A stretch of DNA of 23,433 bases. Origin: a virus. Shown one piece after another: positions 15,327 through 22,919 of the stretch. A program made the position numbers and the translations under genes. Every line of letters begins with the position of its first letter. The stretch's first letter is position 1. Location: IMG/VR virus record IMGVR_UViG_3300002514_000268, positions 1-23,433 of that record; one strand, given 5' to 3'. Below the pieces are notes generated by a model that saw only the letters and a program-made list of their open reading frames with translations, did not search any database and was not told the origin of the DNA.

Positions 15327-16137
15327 GATCGCAAGCGTTGCATTCAAAATGTGTTGTCAAATCAATGTTGGGTACCAGATTAGCATAAGTTTCTCTCAAG
15401 TTTCTCGAATCGGATGCTGGCATTAATTCCAGGAACTCATTAACCATCTTTCTGTCTGTAACATTATTCAAAGAAACCACAATTTTCTTAAACATCTCGA
15501 TTAAACTGATGTCTTTATTGTTTCTAGTATTTTCTATGCCATCATGGCCGTTAAGGAGTCTTACCTCTGCAACAATATTTGTCTTTGGCAATGTAAGGAT
15601 AAAATTACCCCTATCATTCATTTGAACACCGGTAGGTATTTCAAATTCATCACTAGTAGCCAGTAAATCTCCCAAATCCATTTCATGAGCCTGTGATACT
15701 CCACATTCAGGGCACGAAATTTTTACCTTATATTCTGCCCCATACGCTGATATTCTGGCTGCAACTATTACAGCGTTTTTATCGCCCAAAAACAAATCTT
15801 TAACATTGATATTTTTGCTAACCAATAAACTGTGTACTACTCTATCGAGAGCAACGCCTTTCTTTACTAAAGAACGGTTAGTGAGAATATCTTCTTCTTT
15901 GGCTGTCATCTGGTGGATTTCAATATGATCCTGGTTGTGCAGTGCGTGACCTTCGGGATAAAATCTTCCTCCCGTGGGAAGTTTAACAAATTCAGTAGGA
16001 CGTATGAAATTTAACAAGCTATTCTTGTTTGTATTTTCAGTGTTTTCCGTTGCCTCAACAGGAATAGTAGGCTCTTCCGTGGCAGGTGCTGAATTTTCAG
16101 GCGCTGCCAAGCGAGCACTATTATTTCTTGATTCCAT
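15271..16137 (-). CDS. 26: gp26-like baseplate hub / tail assembly protein
   Basis: A 288-residue protein with a Glu/Thr/Asn/Pro-rich disordered start (1-40). A conserved block then follows: VKLPTGGRFYPEGHAL at 51-66, IEIHQMTAKEEDILTN at 72-87, and LVKKGVALDRVVHSLL at 90-105. This is the T4 gp26-type pattern of a Leu-Pro-Gly motif, then a Met-Thr-x-x-Glu-Glu-Asp motif. Two CxxC pairs, Cys142/Cys145 and Cys266/Cys269, could bind one zinc. T4 gp26 is 208 aa. In T4 the protein is needed for baseplate hub formation; location before the tape measure also fits a chaperone role. The ribosome site AAGAGG before ATG 16137 is present twice because of a 16-bp tandem duplication. The last codons overlap a second frame at a seven-T run. 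Confidence 0.72.
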   Translation of the reverse strand: MESRNNSARLAAPENSAPATEEPTIPVEATENTENTNKNSLLNFIRPTEFVKLPTGGRFYPEGHALHNQDHIEIHQMTAKEEDILTNRSLVKKGVALDRVVHSLLVSKNINVKDLFLGDKNAVIVAARISAYGAEYKVKISCPECGVSQAHEMDLGDLLATSDEFEIPTGVQMNDRGNFILTLPKTNIVAEVRLLNGHDGIENTRNNKDISLIEMFKKIVVSLNNVTDRKMVNEFLELMPASDSRNLRETYANLVPNIDLTTHFECNACDHEQGMEVPLSADFFWPRS

Positions 16138-16167
16138 TTTTACCTCTTAAAATTTTTACCTCTTAAA
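16136..16167. repeat. 16-bp perfect tandem repeat duplicating a ribosome binding site
   Basis: The plus-strand unit ATTTTTACCTCTTAAA occurs at 16136-16151 and again at 16152-16167. On the coding strand each copy carries AAGAGG; the downstream copy ends in the first two bases of the gp26-like start codon, and the upstream copy abuts the tube gene stop. Confidence 0.9.
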
Positions 16168-16842
16168 TTAACCTTTATTATCTAGTGGGCTAGCAAAACG
16201 AGGTACTAGACCCGGAGCTGCCATATCGGCCCATCCGCCGCGAACACCGCCTGCGGCTGTCATATAGGCAAAATCATATTGAAGATCAAATTTAACTTCC
16301 ACCAAACCATCGTTCTCATATCCTAGATCACCACCAAAATCAATAGTACCGCCCATCCAAGCGTTGTTCAATGTCCATTGATCGATAATATCTAAATCCA
16401 TGTTAGCTAGAAAAGTATCTGTAGGGACCTTTGTGGCACCACCTACAGGCAAAGGCTTGCCAATTTGGGTAATTGTGACCAAATCAAAAGGAGATGTTGC
16501 TTGAGCCTTTGTAATGCATGTCGACGCAGCATTCATATTTTCGGGCCACGTATATCCTGCTTGTCTCAAAATACCTAAAAGGGTAGCGCTCATATCAGGA
16601 TCAGCTGTATCGACAAGTACCACACTAATTGGTTGCCATACCGCACGATTTGGATATCTAAAAGTATGATTTAAAAACTTATGTTCTGTTGCATCAAGCT
16701 GAACCTTGGGTTTTCCAATACTTTTACATGCGAATGTGGGACCATCGCCCATCTGACCAAAACTAATGTAAAACCTAAATTGCCTTTTAGGCTCTACCAT
16801 GGTCGAATTCCAAAAAGTTGCTGGGTTTAAATTACTTGCCAT
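16168..16842 (-). CDS. 19: Tail tube protein (gp19-like)
   Basis: Major subunit of the inner tail tube through which DNA passes. The 224-residue protein begins with NPATFWNSTMVEPKRQFRFY (6-25), the gp19-type opening strand, then TFACKSIGKPKVQLDATEHK and FLNHTFRYPNRAVWQPISVV, the typical tube beta-barrel with its 'FP.r..W.pi.v' motif. LDIIDQWTLNNAWMGGTIDF and LVEVKFDLQYDFAYM at the end match the last strands of the fold. T4 gp19 is 163 aa; this is longer. It follows the sheath gene by 52 bases, as in T4 (18 then 19). AGGAGA lies before the ATG at 16842, and the octamer ACTATTTA lies 31 bases upstream. Alternative identity within tube-like proteins is unlikely given the neighbouring sheath. Confidence 0.92.
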   Translation of the reverse strand: MASNLNPATFWNSTMVEPKRQFRFYISFGQMGDGPTFACKSIGKPKVQLDATEHKFLNHTFRYPNRAVWQPISVVLVDTADPDMSATLLGILRQAGYTWPENMNAASTCITKAQATSPFDLVTITQIGKPLPVGGATKVPTDTFLANMDLDIIDQWTLNNAWMGGTIDFGGDLGYENDGLVEVKFDLQYDFAYMTAAGGVRGGWADMAAPGLVPRFASPLDNKG

Positions 16843-16873
16843 TTAACTAATCTCCTGTGTGGCTTCTATATCT

Positions 16874-16881
16874 TAAATAGT
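16874..16881 (-). promoter_or_regulatory. ACTATTTA octamer before the tail tube gene
   Basis: Minus-strand ACTATTTA lies in the 52-base gap between sheath stop and tube start. Same octamer as in four other virion-gene leaders. Confidence 0.35.
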
Positions 16882-16894
16882 CACCTATAAAATT

Positions 16895-19873
16895 TTAATC
16901 CTCAAAAGAAGCGCCGGTTGATGTAATATAGAAGTCTAAGGCAATAAATTCGATAGCTCTTGCGGGCTTCAAATAAACCTTAGCATACATAACATTTCGA
17001 TCAATCAAATCTGGTGTGGTGGTAGTTTCATCCAGTACCAATTTGTAATCACTCAAGCCAAATCTGGTTTGTACATCAGATAAAAGTGGTTCAACCTGAC
17101 CTTTGAATCTCGCCCATGTTGCAGGTACGTTTTGATCAAAGAGTAGGTTGTTTGCAATGGTCGAGATTCTCTTCTTAAGATAAATTAACAATCTCCTCAC
17201 ATTAATTCTATCCAAAGCAGTGGCTTGAACTTGACACGTCTTCTGACCAAAAACCACAATACCTTCAGTTGGGAAAGAGGCAATTGGATTGATTCTATGC
17301 TCATAAAGCTTATCACGATTCTTAGATGTAAGCTTCTTGCGTACATTCGTCACTGGAATGCCTGCAGAGCCTTGTGTGAGACCTCCGCGATTAAAACCAG
17401 CTGGAGCAAACCAAAGTTCAGAACGTGCCGCAGAAGAGCCCATCGTTCCTAAAGCAGCAACCGAAGGCGGAATCCACAGTAGCTGACCGCTTCTCCTATC
17501 GCGGGTCTGGACCCATGGGAAAAATGCCGAACCATAACTTGAATCTGTTGAGCGGATTTTCCAACTATTGATCGCATCTGTTACGTTAGGAAGCTTAGGA
17601 TAACTATCTGATGCGCCTTCTGCTCGTGGCTGATAATCGTTTTGAATGTCAACAATAGCTAAAGCATCTCCTCTATCCTCACATACATCAATTAAATTAT
17701 CTGTGAGACCGGCATGAGTAATACCAGGTATCGTAGCCAGATTATAATCTACAAATTCTGCATCTGTGACGATATTGATAGCCCGTTGAAGTGAATGGAC
17801 TGCGTAATTAGCCACTTCCGTGGAACCTCCAATCGTGGGCATGACGTTGGTGTTTGCCAAAAGAGTATTTCTAAAGGGGTCGAGTTCTCGAATATCAAAT
17901 CCATCAAAACCACCGTATAGAACAGTGGTGAATTTATTAATATCAGCAGTGTTAACTAATTCAGCTGCGCCGCTAGCGGCTGTGTAAGAGAAATTTCCTG
18001 CACGTGCGCCATCTTGATAAATCCACTCCACTGGAGCACCAGAAGAAGATACTCTTACAATATTATCCAGAGTAAATTTATATTGCAACGTTGCTACGCC
18101 AGAGGAGTCAGTAAGTCCTGCCGGAAGTACGCGTGTCAAATCAACAATATCCGAAGATAGGCGTCGATTTCCGGCGCTTTCCATCAAGTCAGCACCAAAA
18201 TATGCATTAAGCTGTCCGTTTGTGCCCATAATGACACTTGCGCTCTGTACAAGAGGGATAGACGGAAATTGAGCGACGACTTGTGTCATGCTCGCTGCGG
18301 TACCGCTGCCACCCTCATTGAAGGCGAAATCTACCTTGTTCGTAGCCGGGGAGCCCGACAACACCGGGCCGTCAACAATCTCTAAAGCATCTGCAAAAGC
18401 AGCGTCTTGGGCAATAGTTCCTACTTCGTAAGTTTTGCCACCGCTGAAGCCGCCGTTGTCTATAGTAAAATCAGCGAACTTGGGGGGACCAAGTACACCA
18501 AAAGGCATAAATGAAGGATTGCCTCCACCTTGTGCCACTGTATTGTGTACTTCAACACGCACATGATTAGATTTATTATCATAATCTCCACGAGTTTCCA
18601 GACGTTGTTCAGTGATATTATATTGCATGTATTTATCACCAATTCTGGCGGCAATATAATTAATAGAAGCAGGATTAAGATTTAGCCCACTAAATGTCTC
18701 TAGGACATTTTTCTCCCGATCATTATCCGCCATATGGCGAACTTCTACAGTAAAAGTAGGATAAGGATCCACTGTTTGTTCTTGAGCTGTGGGGAAACGA
18801 AGATCTCTAATAGAAATCTTTACTTTATTTTGCGTTTCGTGACCGGAATCGTAGAGTCCATGTAATCTGAAAAGTCTTTGAGTACCATTATCTGCAGTAA
18901 AACCCGAAGCAGGAGTATTCAAATCTTGAGATACAAACCATCCTGATTTTGCTGTCGGGGGACTGAAATCAGCGTCTTTAAGATTTCTGAAATCTCCCCC
19001 TTCGGTCTCTGCAGTTATGTTTTGGAGCTGCAACATTAAACCAATCATAGGCGCTTCGTCTTTGCCTGTAGCCGAAAGTGCGCTGACGGCTCTTTCAAAG
19101 GTTTGCCCTAAGAAATAACCTTTATTGTCGCCAGAAGGATACAAATTAGTATTCAATTGTGTAGGATCGGTATTAAAAACGTTTCTAATAAAATTCGCGT
19201 CATTAACTGAAAAGTTAAAAGTCTTAAGTCCAGCAGTACCATTTGAGGGATTTAGATAAGTTTTAAAACTGGGAGATCCGTTAGCAGTACTCTCTATCAT
19301 AGTAGCATTTGATTGGGTTACCCCGGTGGTCGCGTCGGCCATCCCGGTGATGCGACCACAGTTGCTTATATTACCACTTAAAATCAGTGACGCGTCAGAA
19401 TTGCAATACCATATCGCTGCTAAAGTTCCAGTAACAGACGTGACAGATCCACTAGGGAATACAAATAATCCATAAGCGCCGCCACCAGCGGTGGTGGGTG
19501 ATTGAGCATTCCAGCCGTTTACACCAACGGTGGTCGATGTTGCATCGGGACTTTGAGCGCCGAGCACACGCACGAATGTTAAAGGTTGATTATTGCGTAA
19601 ATAAGCTTCTGCGGCATAAGTACTATACATGGGTGAACCTTGTGAAGGGTTACGCCATGCATCTCTTACATCGCCTCCTGCCACGGGTTCGCCAAAAAGC
19701 TTGACAAATTGTTCATATGAGTGAACACGCGTTGGCAGGAATGCTGGACCTTTGACGGAGCGCCCAATAACTACCGGACCTCTTTGTTCGAAGTCAACTG
19801 TGTTGACTTGGGATTGGTCTATTTCGGTGGTAAAAACACCAGGGGATATGAAACGATATTTATCTGCAGGCAT
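16895..19873 (-). CDS. 18: Tail sheath protein (gp18-like), unusually long
   Basis: Contractile sheath subunit that drives tail contraction. The 992-residue protein starts with the sheath signature YRFISPGVFTTEIDQSQV (6-23), RGPVVIGRSVKGPAFLPTRV (31-50), then SYEQFVKLFGEP and AAEAYLRNNQPLTFVRVLG. The last 200 residues form the conserved C-terminal domain: RDKLYEHRINPIASFPTEGI, VVFGQKTCQ, LDRINVRRLLIYLKKRI, LLFDQNVPATWARF and a final strand LKPARAIEFIALDFYI. T4 gp18 is 659 aa, so the middle (about residues 110-780) holds an extra 300 or so residues, probably a surface-exposed domain. Start at 19873 follows AGGAGAATGTTCA. It is followed by the tube gene; the leader holds two copies of the recurrent TATTTAC motif. 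Confidence 0.95.
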   Translation of the reverse strand: MPADKYRFISPGVFTTEIDQSQVNTVDFEQRGPVVIGRSVKGPAFLPTRVHSYEQFVKLFGEPVAGGDVRDAWRNPSQGSPMYSTYAAEAYLRNNQPLTFVRVLGAQSPDATSTTVGVNGWNAQSPTTAGGGAYGLFVFPSGSVTSVTGTLAAIWYCNSDASLILSGNISNCGRITGMADATTGVTQSNATMIESTANGSPSFKTYLNPSNGTAGLKTFNFSVNDANFIRNVFNTDPTQLNTNLYPSGDNKGYFLGQTFERAVSALSATGKDEAPMIGLMLQLQNITAETEGGDFRNLKDADFSPPTAKSGWFVSQDLNTPASGFTADNGTQRLFRLHGLYDSGHETQNKVKISIRDLRFPTAQEQTVDPYPTFTVEVRHMADNDREKNVLETFSGLNLNPASINYIAARIGDKYMQYNITEQRLETRGDYDNKSNHVRVEVHNTVAQGGGNPSFMPFGVLGPPKFADFTIDNGGFSGGKTYEVGTIAQDAAFADALEIVDGPVLSGSPATNKVDFAFNEGGSGTAASMTQVVAQFPSIPLVQSASVIMGTNGQLNAYFGADLMESAGNRRLSSDIVDLTRVLPAGLTDSSGVATLQYKFTLDNIVRVSSSGAPVEWIYQDGARAGNFSYTAASGAAELVNTADINKFTTVLYGGFDGFDIRELDPFRNTLLANTNVMPTIGGSTEVANYAVHSLQRAINIVTDAEFVDYNLATIPGITHAGLTDNLIDVCEDRGDALAIVDIQNDYQPRAEGASDSYPKLPNVTDAINSWKIRSTDSSYGSAFFPWVQTRDRRSGQLLWIPPSVAALGTMGSSAARSELWFAPAGFNRGGLTQGSAGIPVTNVRKKLTSKNRDKLYEHRINPIASFPTEGIVVFGQKTCQVQATALDRINVRRLLIYLKKRISTIANNLLFDQNVPATWARFKGQVEPLLSDVQTRFGLSDYKLVLDETTTTPDLIDRNVMYAKVYLKPARAIEFIALDFYITSTGASFED

Positions 19874-19926
19874 TGAACATTCTCCTATTATATTATATAT
19901 TTAATTAAGTTGCTTTAATGCTATAG

Positions 19927-19941
19927 TAAATAGTAAATAAC
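19927..19941 (-). promoter_or_regulatory. Double TATTTAC motif upstream of the sheath gene
   Basis: Minus strand reads GTTATTTACTATTTA (19941-19927), so the octamer ACTATTTA (19927-19934) is preceded by a near copy. It lies 53 bases before the sheath start. Candidate late promoter by recurrence only. Confidence 0.35.
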
Positions 19942-19954
19942 TTTATGAAAAGAA

Positions 19955-20836
19955 CTAACCTCTAAAAAAACCATCATCGTTATTGGGGTTCTTGTCACCA
20001 AACAAAACCCTTTCTCTTCCGATTCTTATCTCCACAAAATTCTGCGTCTTAATTATCTTTGGCAAATTTGCATTAACACCGGAACCAATTGTATAACCAA
20101 GGACATCTAACGTCACAGTAGTTTTATATGATCTCTCTTTTTCCTCAAGGGCATTTGTATTATCAAAAGAAAAGTCAGGTTTGACGAATGCTTCGTATGC
20201 ATGACCATTCCTTTCTAGAACAAAATAATTACTGGGATTGGTACCATCAACCGTGGCAGCTAATATCTCATTCATTTGCTGTTGGTATTCTGTAAAAATC
20301 ACTATTTCGTAAGACATATCCATATAAGCCGGATATGGAACTGTGATAGTTTCATAAACCACTTTTTTATTTTTTCTCTTCATGTTTGGATCATTAAGTT
20401 TGCTTTTTCTATAAGCAGCAGCAGTCGCAAATTTGTTTGTCTCGTTTTGATTTAATCTACGTGAGATAGTGAGCCGTCCTTGATTAAAACTTCGAAGACG
20501 GTCCAACGCAGCATAATATTTTCCTCTTTTCGCCCGATCTTTATTGATGCCCTTTCTTTCTATTGTTATCAAGGGATATATAACCATTCCATTGTTATCT
20601 CTTAACTCTCTAAGTTTTCTAGCAAAGGATCTTTCAGGGGTTACCCAATAAATTGGAACTTTCTTAAATCCTTCATTTGTTCTAGTAGACATATTCAAAT
20701 TGTTATCAAAAAAATCATGCACAGAAAAATCAATATTCTCAATTGTTGAAGGCGTAATGATTTGTTCCTCAATTACTTTGGGATTTTCCACCCCCGTATA
20801 GGTGTAGTCAATATCTTTTTGTTTATTATCGGGCAT
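19955..20836 (-). CDS. 15: gp15-like tail terminator / sheath stabiliser
   Basis: Caps the tail and joins it to the neck. From ATG 20836 the protein has 293 residues. The features shared with T4 gp15 are a strand VPIYWVTPERSFARKLRE (compare the T4 'VPITYASKEH' strand), then YPAYMDMSYEIVIFTEYQQQ followed by MNEILAATV (T4 has a YELSIFTRYEDDM stretch), and a late strand YKTTVTLDVLGYTI. T4 gp15 is 272 aa, so length agrees. The frame is open upstream to a GTG at 20872, but the ATG at 20836 has AAGGGGG just before it and is preferred; it overlaps the preceding gene's stop by 11 bases. The gene order gp13, gp14, gp15, gp18, gp19 matches T4. Confidence 0.78.
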   Translation of the reverse strand: MPDNKQKDIDYTYTGVENPKVIEEQIITPSTIENIDFSVHDFFDNNLNMSTRTNEGFKKVPIYWVTPERSFARKLRELRDNNGMVIYPLITIERKGINKDRAKRGKYYAALDRLRSFNQGRLTISRRLNQNETNKFATAAAYRKSKLNDPNMKRKNKKVVYETITVPYPAYMDMSYEIVIFTEYQQQMNEILAATVDGTNPSNYFVLERNGHAYEAFVKPDFSFDNTNALEEKERSYKTTVTLDVLGYTIGSGVNANLPKIIKTQNFVEIRIGRERVLFGDKNPNNDDGFFRG

Positions 20837-21323
20837 CAAAAACCCCCTTACGTGATCGTATGCATTTTGCACTTATTTCTATTTGATGACTAACTTGACC
20901 AAACAATTGGGCTGGAAAGTCTACATTAACTATCTCATAATATAATTGTCCATATAAAATAAAGTCACCTTCGCGAACAAATAGGTTCTGATCCTCTGAG
21001 ATTCTTCTATTATGAAAATGACATGTTAAGGCACCCGTTTTGTCCATACCATATGTATGACTCGTTTCTGTTGCTATATTATCCCATTCTATAAGGGCCA
21101 TAACCCGAATTGGAGGTAAGAATGTTTTTTCTATTGCCTCGCCATATAAAGGATGGAAATCACTACTTTCAACATCAATAGGGTAATAGAGTATTGTCTG
21201 TCCAATTACTCTTTCAATTAATTCATCACTGACTTGTTTTACCAAATCACGTTCTTTCTTATTAAAGAACAGTGGAGGAGGTGGTTGGGCTGGCTGGGAC
21301 CACTTATTTTTATCATACGACAT
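20826..21323 (-). CDS. 14: gp14-like neck protein
   Basis: Head-closure or neck protein linking the portal to the tail. The 165-residue protein shares a run of features with T4 gp14: TILYYPIDVESSDFHPLYGE (68 bases into the core) resembles the T4 'CYYVPREYVSPDLIFGED' segment. The later REGDFILYGQLYYEIVNVDF, then PAQLFGQVSHQIEI, resembles the T4 '[20 protein letters not shown]' stretch ending in YQLGQ. T4 gp14 is 256 aa and has a longer tail, so this is a short version. It begins PAQPPPPLFFNKKERDL, with a Pro-rich start. GGGGTGA precedes the ATG at 21323, five bases after the stop of the gp13-like gene, so translation is probably coupled. Confidence 0.72.
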   Translation of the reverse strand: MSYDKNKWSQPAQPPPPLFFNKKERDLVKQVSDELIERVIGQTILYYPIDVESSDFHPLYGEAIEKTFLPPIRVMALIEWDNIATETSHTYGMDKTGALTCHFHNRRISEDQNLFVREGDFILYGQLYYEIVNVDFPAQLFGQVSHQIEISAKCIRSRKGVFDAR

Positions 21324-21328
21324 CTAAT

Positions 21329-22600
21329 TCACCCCACATATACGCCGTATGGTATAGATTGAAGAATTTCATTGGCGGATTTTACCATCCCTGCCTGTTC
21401 TTCCTCAACTTTAGCATAAGTCAATTCAGCCAATATAGTCTTCAATTCCTCCCTTAACTTCTCCTGTTCATCTTTTGCCTGACTCAATAAATCAGAAGCA
21501 TTTAAATTCACAGTATTTCCTGGAATGGGGATTGTCGTAAATTTTCCTCGAACTTGTCCTAAAATCTCTTTAGATAACGATAAAGCAAAACGTCGAATCC
21601 ATTGTTTACCAATTGAATTAATGTTTTTATAGGGAATATTGGCGAAAGGGACTGTATTTAAGTTATTAACACCTTCGACACCTGTTTTAGCAGTAGCTGT
21701 ATCGTTCCAAGGATCCAATTTGGTGGTAAATTCTATCCAGTATTTATTAGGAGAATAAAGGCCAGGTAATGGAAAAATTCGAATTTTATTATCCTTTATC
21801 TCATAAGAATAATGAGAATTTCTCGTATAAATCGCATCTTCATATGCCATAGCTTGAAGTTTATTTTGCCATGTAGGTATGACCTCAAAGGTAGAATCAT
21901 CAGCATACATTCCGTAAGTAGACAAATTACCAATCGTATTAATTCCACCATAATAACCGTAAAAACGCCACATGGCATGAGGAGTTTTATACCATACACG
22001 GCGGATCGTTATTCGATTATTGCCCACTTTTCCGTAAAAAGAAGAAGAAGTATCATTACTAGAAGCTGATTGTACTATTTGTTGGAGATCGTAATCTTGT
22101 ACTCCGTTAACTTTGTCAAAAGAAGCAGAATAGATGGGCTGCGTGCCCCCTAGTCCCACTTCGGTAACGGTACGGTCACTTATTTGCTTTACATATCCAA
22201 ATTCAAATTTAGGATACTTGAGAGCCATATTGGGATCATCTACAAGTGGGGAATCTGTTTTATGTTGCCCATCGTGATCAAATGTACCCGTTGGTGTTCC
22301 CAAAGCAGAACCCATGGCATTTTTTGCTTGATATATATTGACGATATAAGAATATTCCAATACTGATTCTTCATAAGCGGCAAAAACATTCTTTTGGGTT
22401 ATTTCAATATCAAGGACATCACCGCCCAGTTTGCGATATGTATAATTAACTTGATCAACAGCGCCAGAAATAAAATCCGTATTAGCAACATACATACCAT
22501 AAGGATAATTAGCAGCTGTGGCAGCCTCTGTTAATGATCCTGTTTCAGGTAAAACTATTGCAGGGGTCTGTGAAGCAGGTGTTAAAGTTGGAACTGCCAT
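21329..22600 (-). CDS. 13: gp13-like neck protein
   Basis: Neck protein that seals the DNA-filled head for tail joining. The 423-residue protein has, near residue 52, YRKLGGDVLDIEITQKNVFA followed by AYEESVLEYSY. This matches the start of T4 gp13 (RRLG, then V, then VEITQ, then a helix with A..LELYMEYH). A later segment, ALSLSKEILGQVRGKF, is the helix common to gp13-type proteins after the 'W..DYA' region. T4 gp13 is 309 aa; the extra length is in the N-terminus and in a Tyr/Gly-rich middle (YGYYGGINTIGNLSTYGMYA). The C-terminus is helical and Glu-rich. The ATG at 22600 follows CCAAGGAGATCAA. The next gene starts five bases after its stop. Confidence 0.75.
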   Translation of the reverse strand: MAVPTLTPASQTPAIVLPETGSLTEAATAANYPYGMYVANTDFISGAVDQVNYTYRKLGGDVLDIEITQKNVFAAYEESVLEYSYIVNIYQAKNAMGSALGTPTGTFDHDGQHKTDSPLVDDPNMALKYPKFEFGYVKQISDRTVTEVGLGGTQPIYSASFDKVNGVQDYDLQQIVQSASSNDTSSSFYGKVGNNRITIRRVWYKTPHAMWRFYGYYGGINTIGNLSTYGMYADDSTFEVIPTWQNKLQAMAYEDAIYTRNSHYSYEIKDNKIRIFPLPGLYSPNKYWIEFTTKLDPWNDTATAKTGVEGVNNLNTVPFANIPYKNINSIGKQWIRRFALSLSKEILGQVRGKFTTIPIPGNTVNLNASDLLSQAKDEQEKLREELKTILAELTYAKVEEEQAGMVKSANEILQSIPYGVYVG

Positions 22601-22626
22601 TCATTTGATCTCCTTGGCTTACTAGG

Positions 22627-22634
22627 TAAATAGT
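22627..22634 (-). promoter_or_regulatory. ACTATTTA octamer before the gp13-like gene
   Basis: Minus-strand ACTATTTA is 26 bases upstream of the start at 22600, between the stop of the 59-aa gene (22650) and the ribosome site. Confidence 0.35.
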
Positions 22635-22649
22635 ATTCAGAAAGGAGTA

Positions 22650-22829
22650 TCAAGCTTTTTTAGTTCTGGACTTGACGACCTTCTTGGGTGGTGCCTTCTT
22701 TTTTGGGGCTGCAGCTGCTGCTGGGGCACTCTCAGGGGCTTTTGGTGCCGGTGGGGTGGTTTCACTCTTGGCTTGGCGAGCCTTCTCTTGTGCGGCCAAT
22801 AAACGCAGTCTCTTTTTCTTTCTACCCAT
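22650..22829 (-). CDS. Small Lys/Ala/Pro-rich basic protein after the capsid gene
   Basis: A 59-residue protein starting MGRKKKRLRLLAAQEKARQA, then a Pro/Ala stretch (PPAPKAPESAPAAAAAP), and ending in a Lys-rich tail KKKAPPKKVVKSRTKKA. The composition resembles a histone-H1-like or nucleic-acid-binding tail; no fold is expected. AAAAGGAG precedes the ATG at 22829 at good spacing, which supports translation. It lies between the terminator after the capsid gene and the gp13-like gene, with its own ACTATTTA octamer 18 bases upstream. Possible roles are condensing packaged DNA or binding capsid or scaffold; neither is shown. The plus-strand frame over the same bases is judged an artefact. Confidence 0.7.
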   Translation of the reverse strand: MGRKKKRLRLLAAQEKARQAKSETTPPAPKAPESAPAAAAAPKKKAPPKKVVKSRTKKA

Positions 22830-22847
22830 GGTAAAACTCCTTTTATG

Positions 22848-22855
22848 TAAATAGT
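22848..22855 (-). promoter_or_regulatory. ACTATTTA octamer before the small basic protein gene
   Basis: Minus-strand ACTATTTA lies just after the capsid gene terminator and 18 bases before the start at 22829, a place where a new transcript must begin. Confidence 0.4.
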
Positions 22856-22867
22856 TGATAATAAAGG

Positions 22868-22900
22868 AAAAGCCCTGGTCTCAAAGAAACCAGGGCTTTT
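22868..22900 (-). terminator. Strong Rho-independent terminator after the major capsid gene
   Basis: A perfect 12-bp stem (22868-22879 with 22889-22900, arms AAAAGCCCTGGT and ACCAGGGCTTTT) with a 9-base loop. The minus-strand stem ends in TTTTCC; the plus-strand side ends in six T residues, so the hairpin could work in both directions. It starts 19 bases after the capsid stop codon. Confidence 0.85.
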
Positions 22901-22919
22901 TTCTAGGCTACACTAAAAA

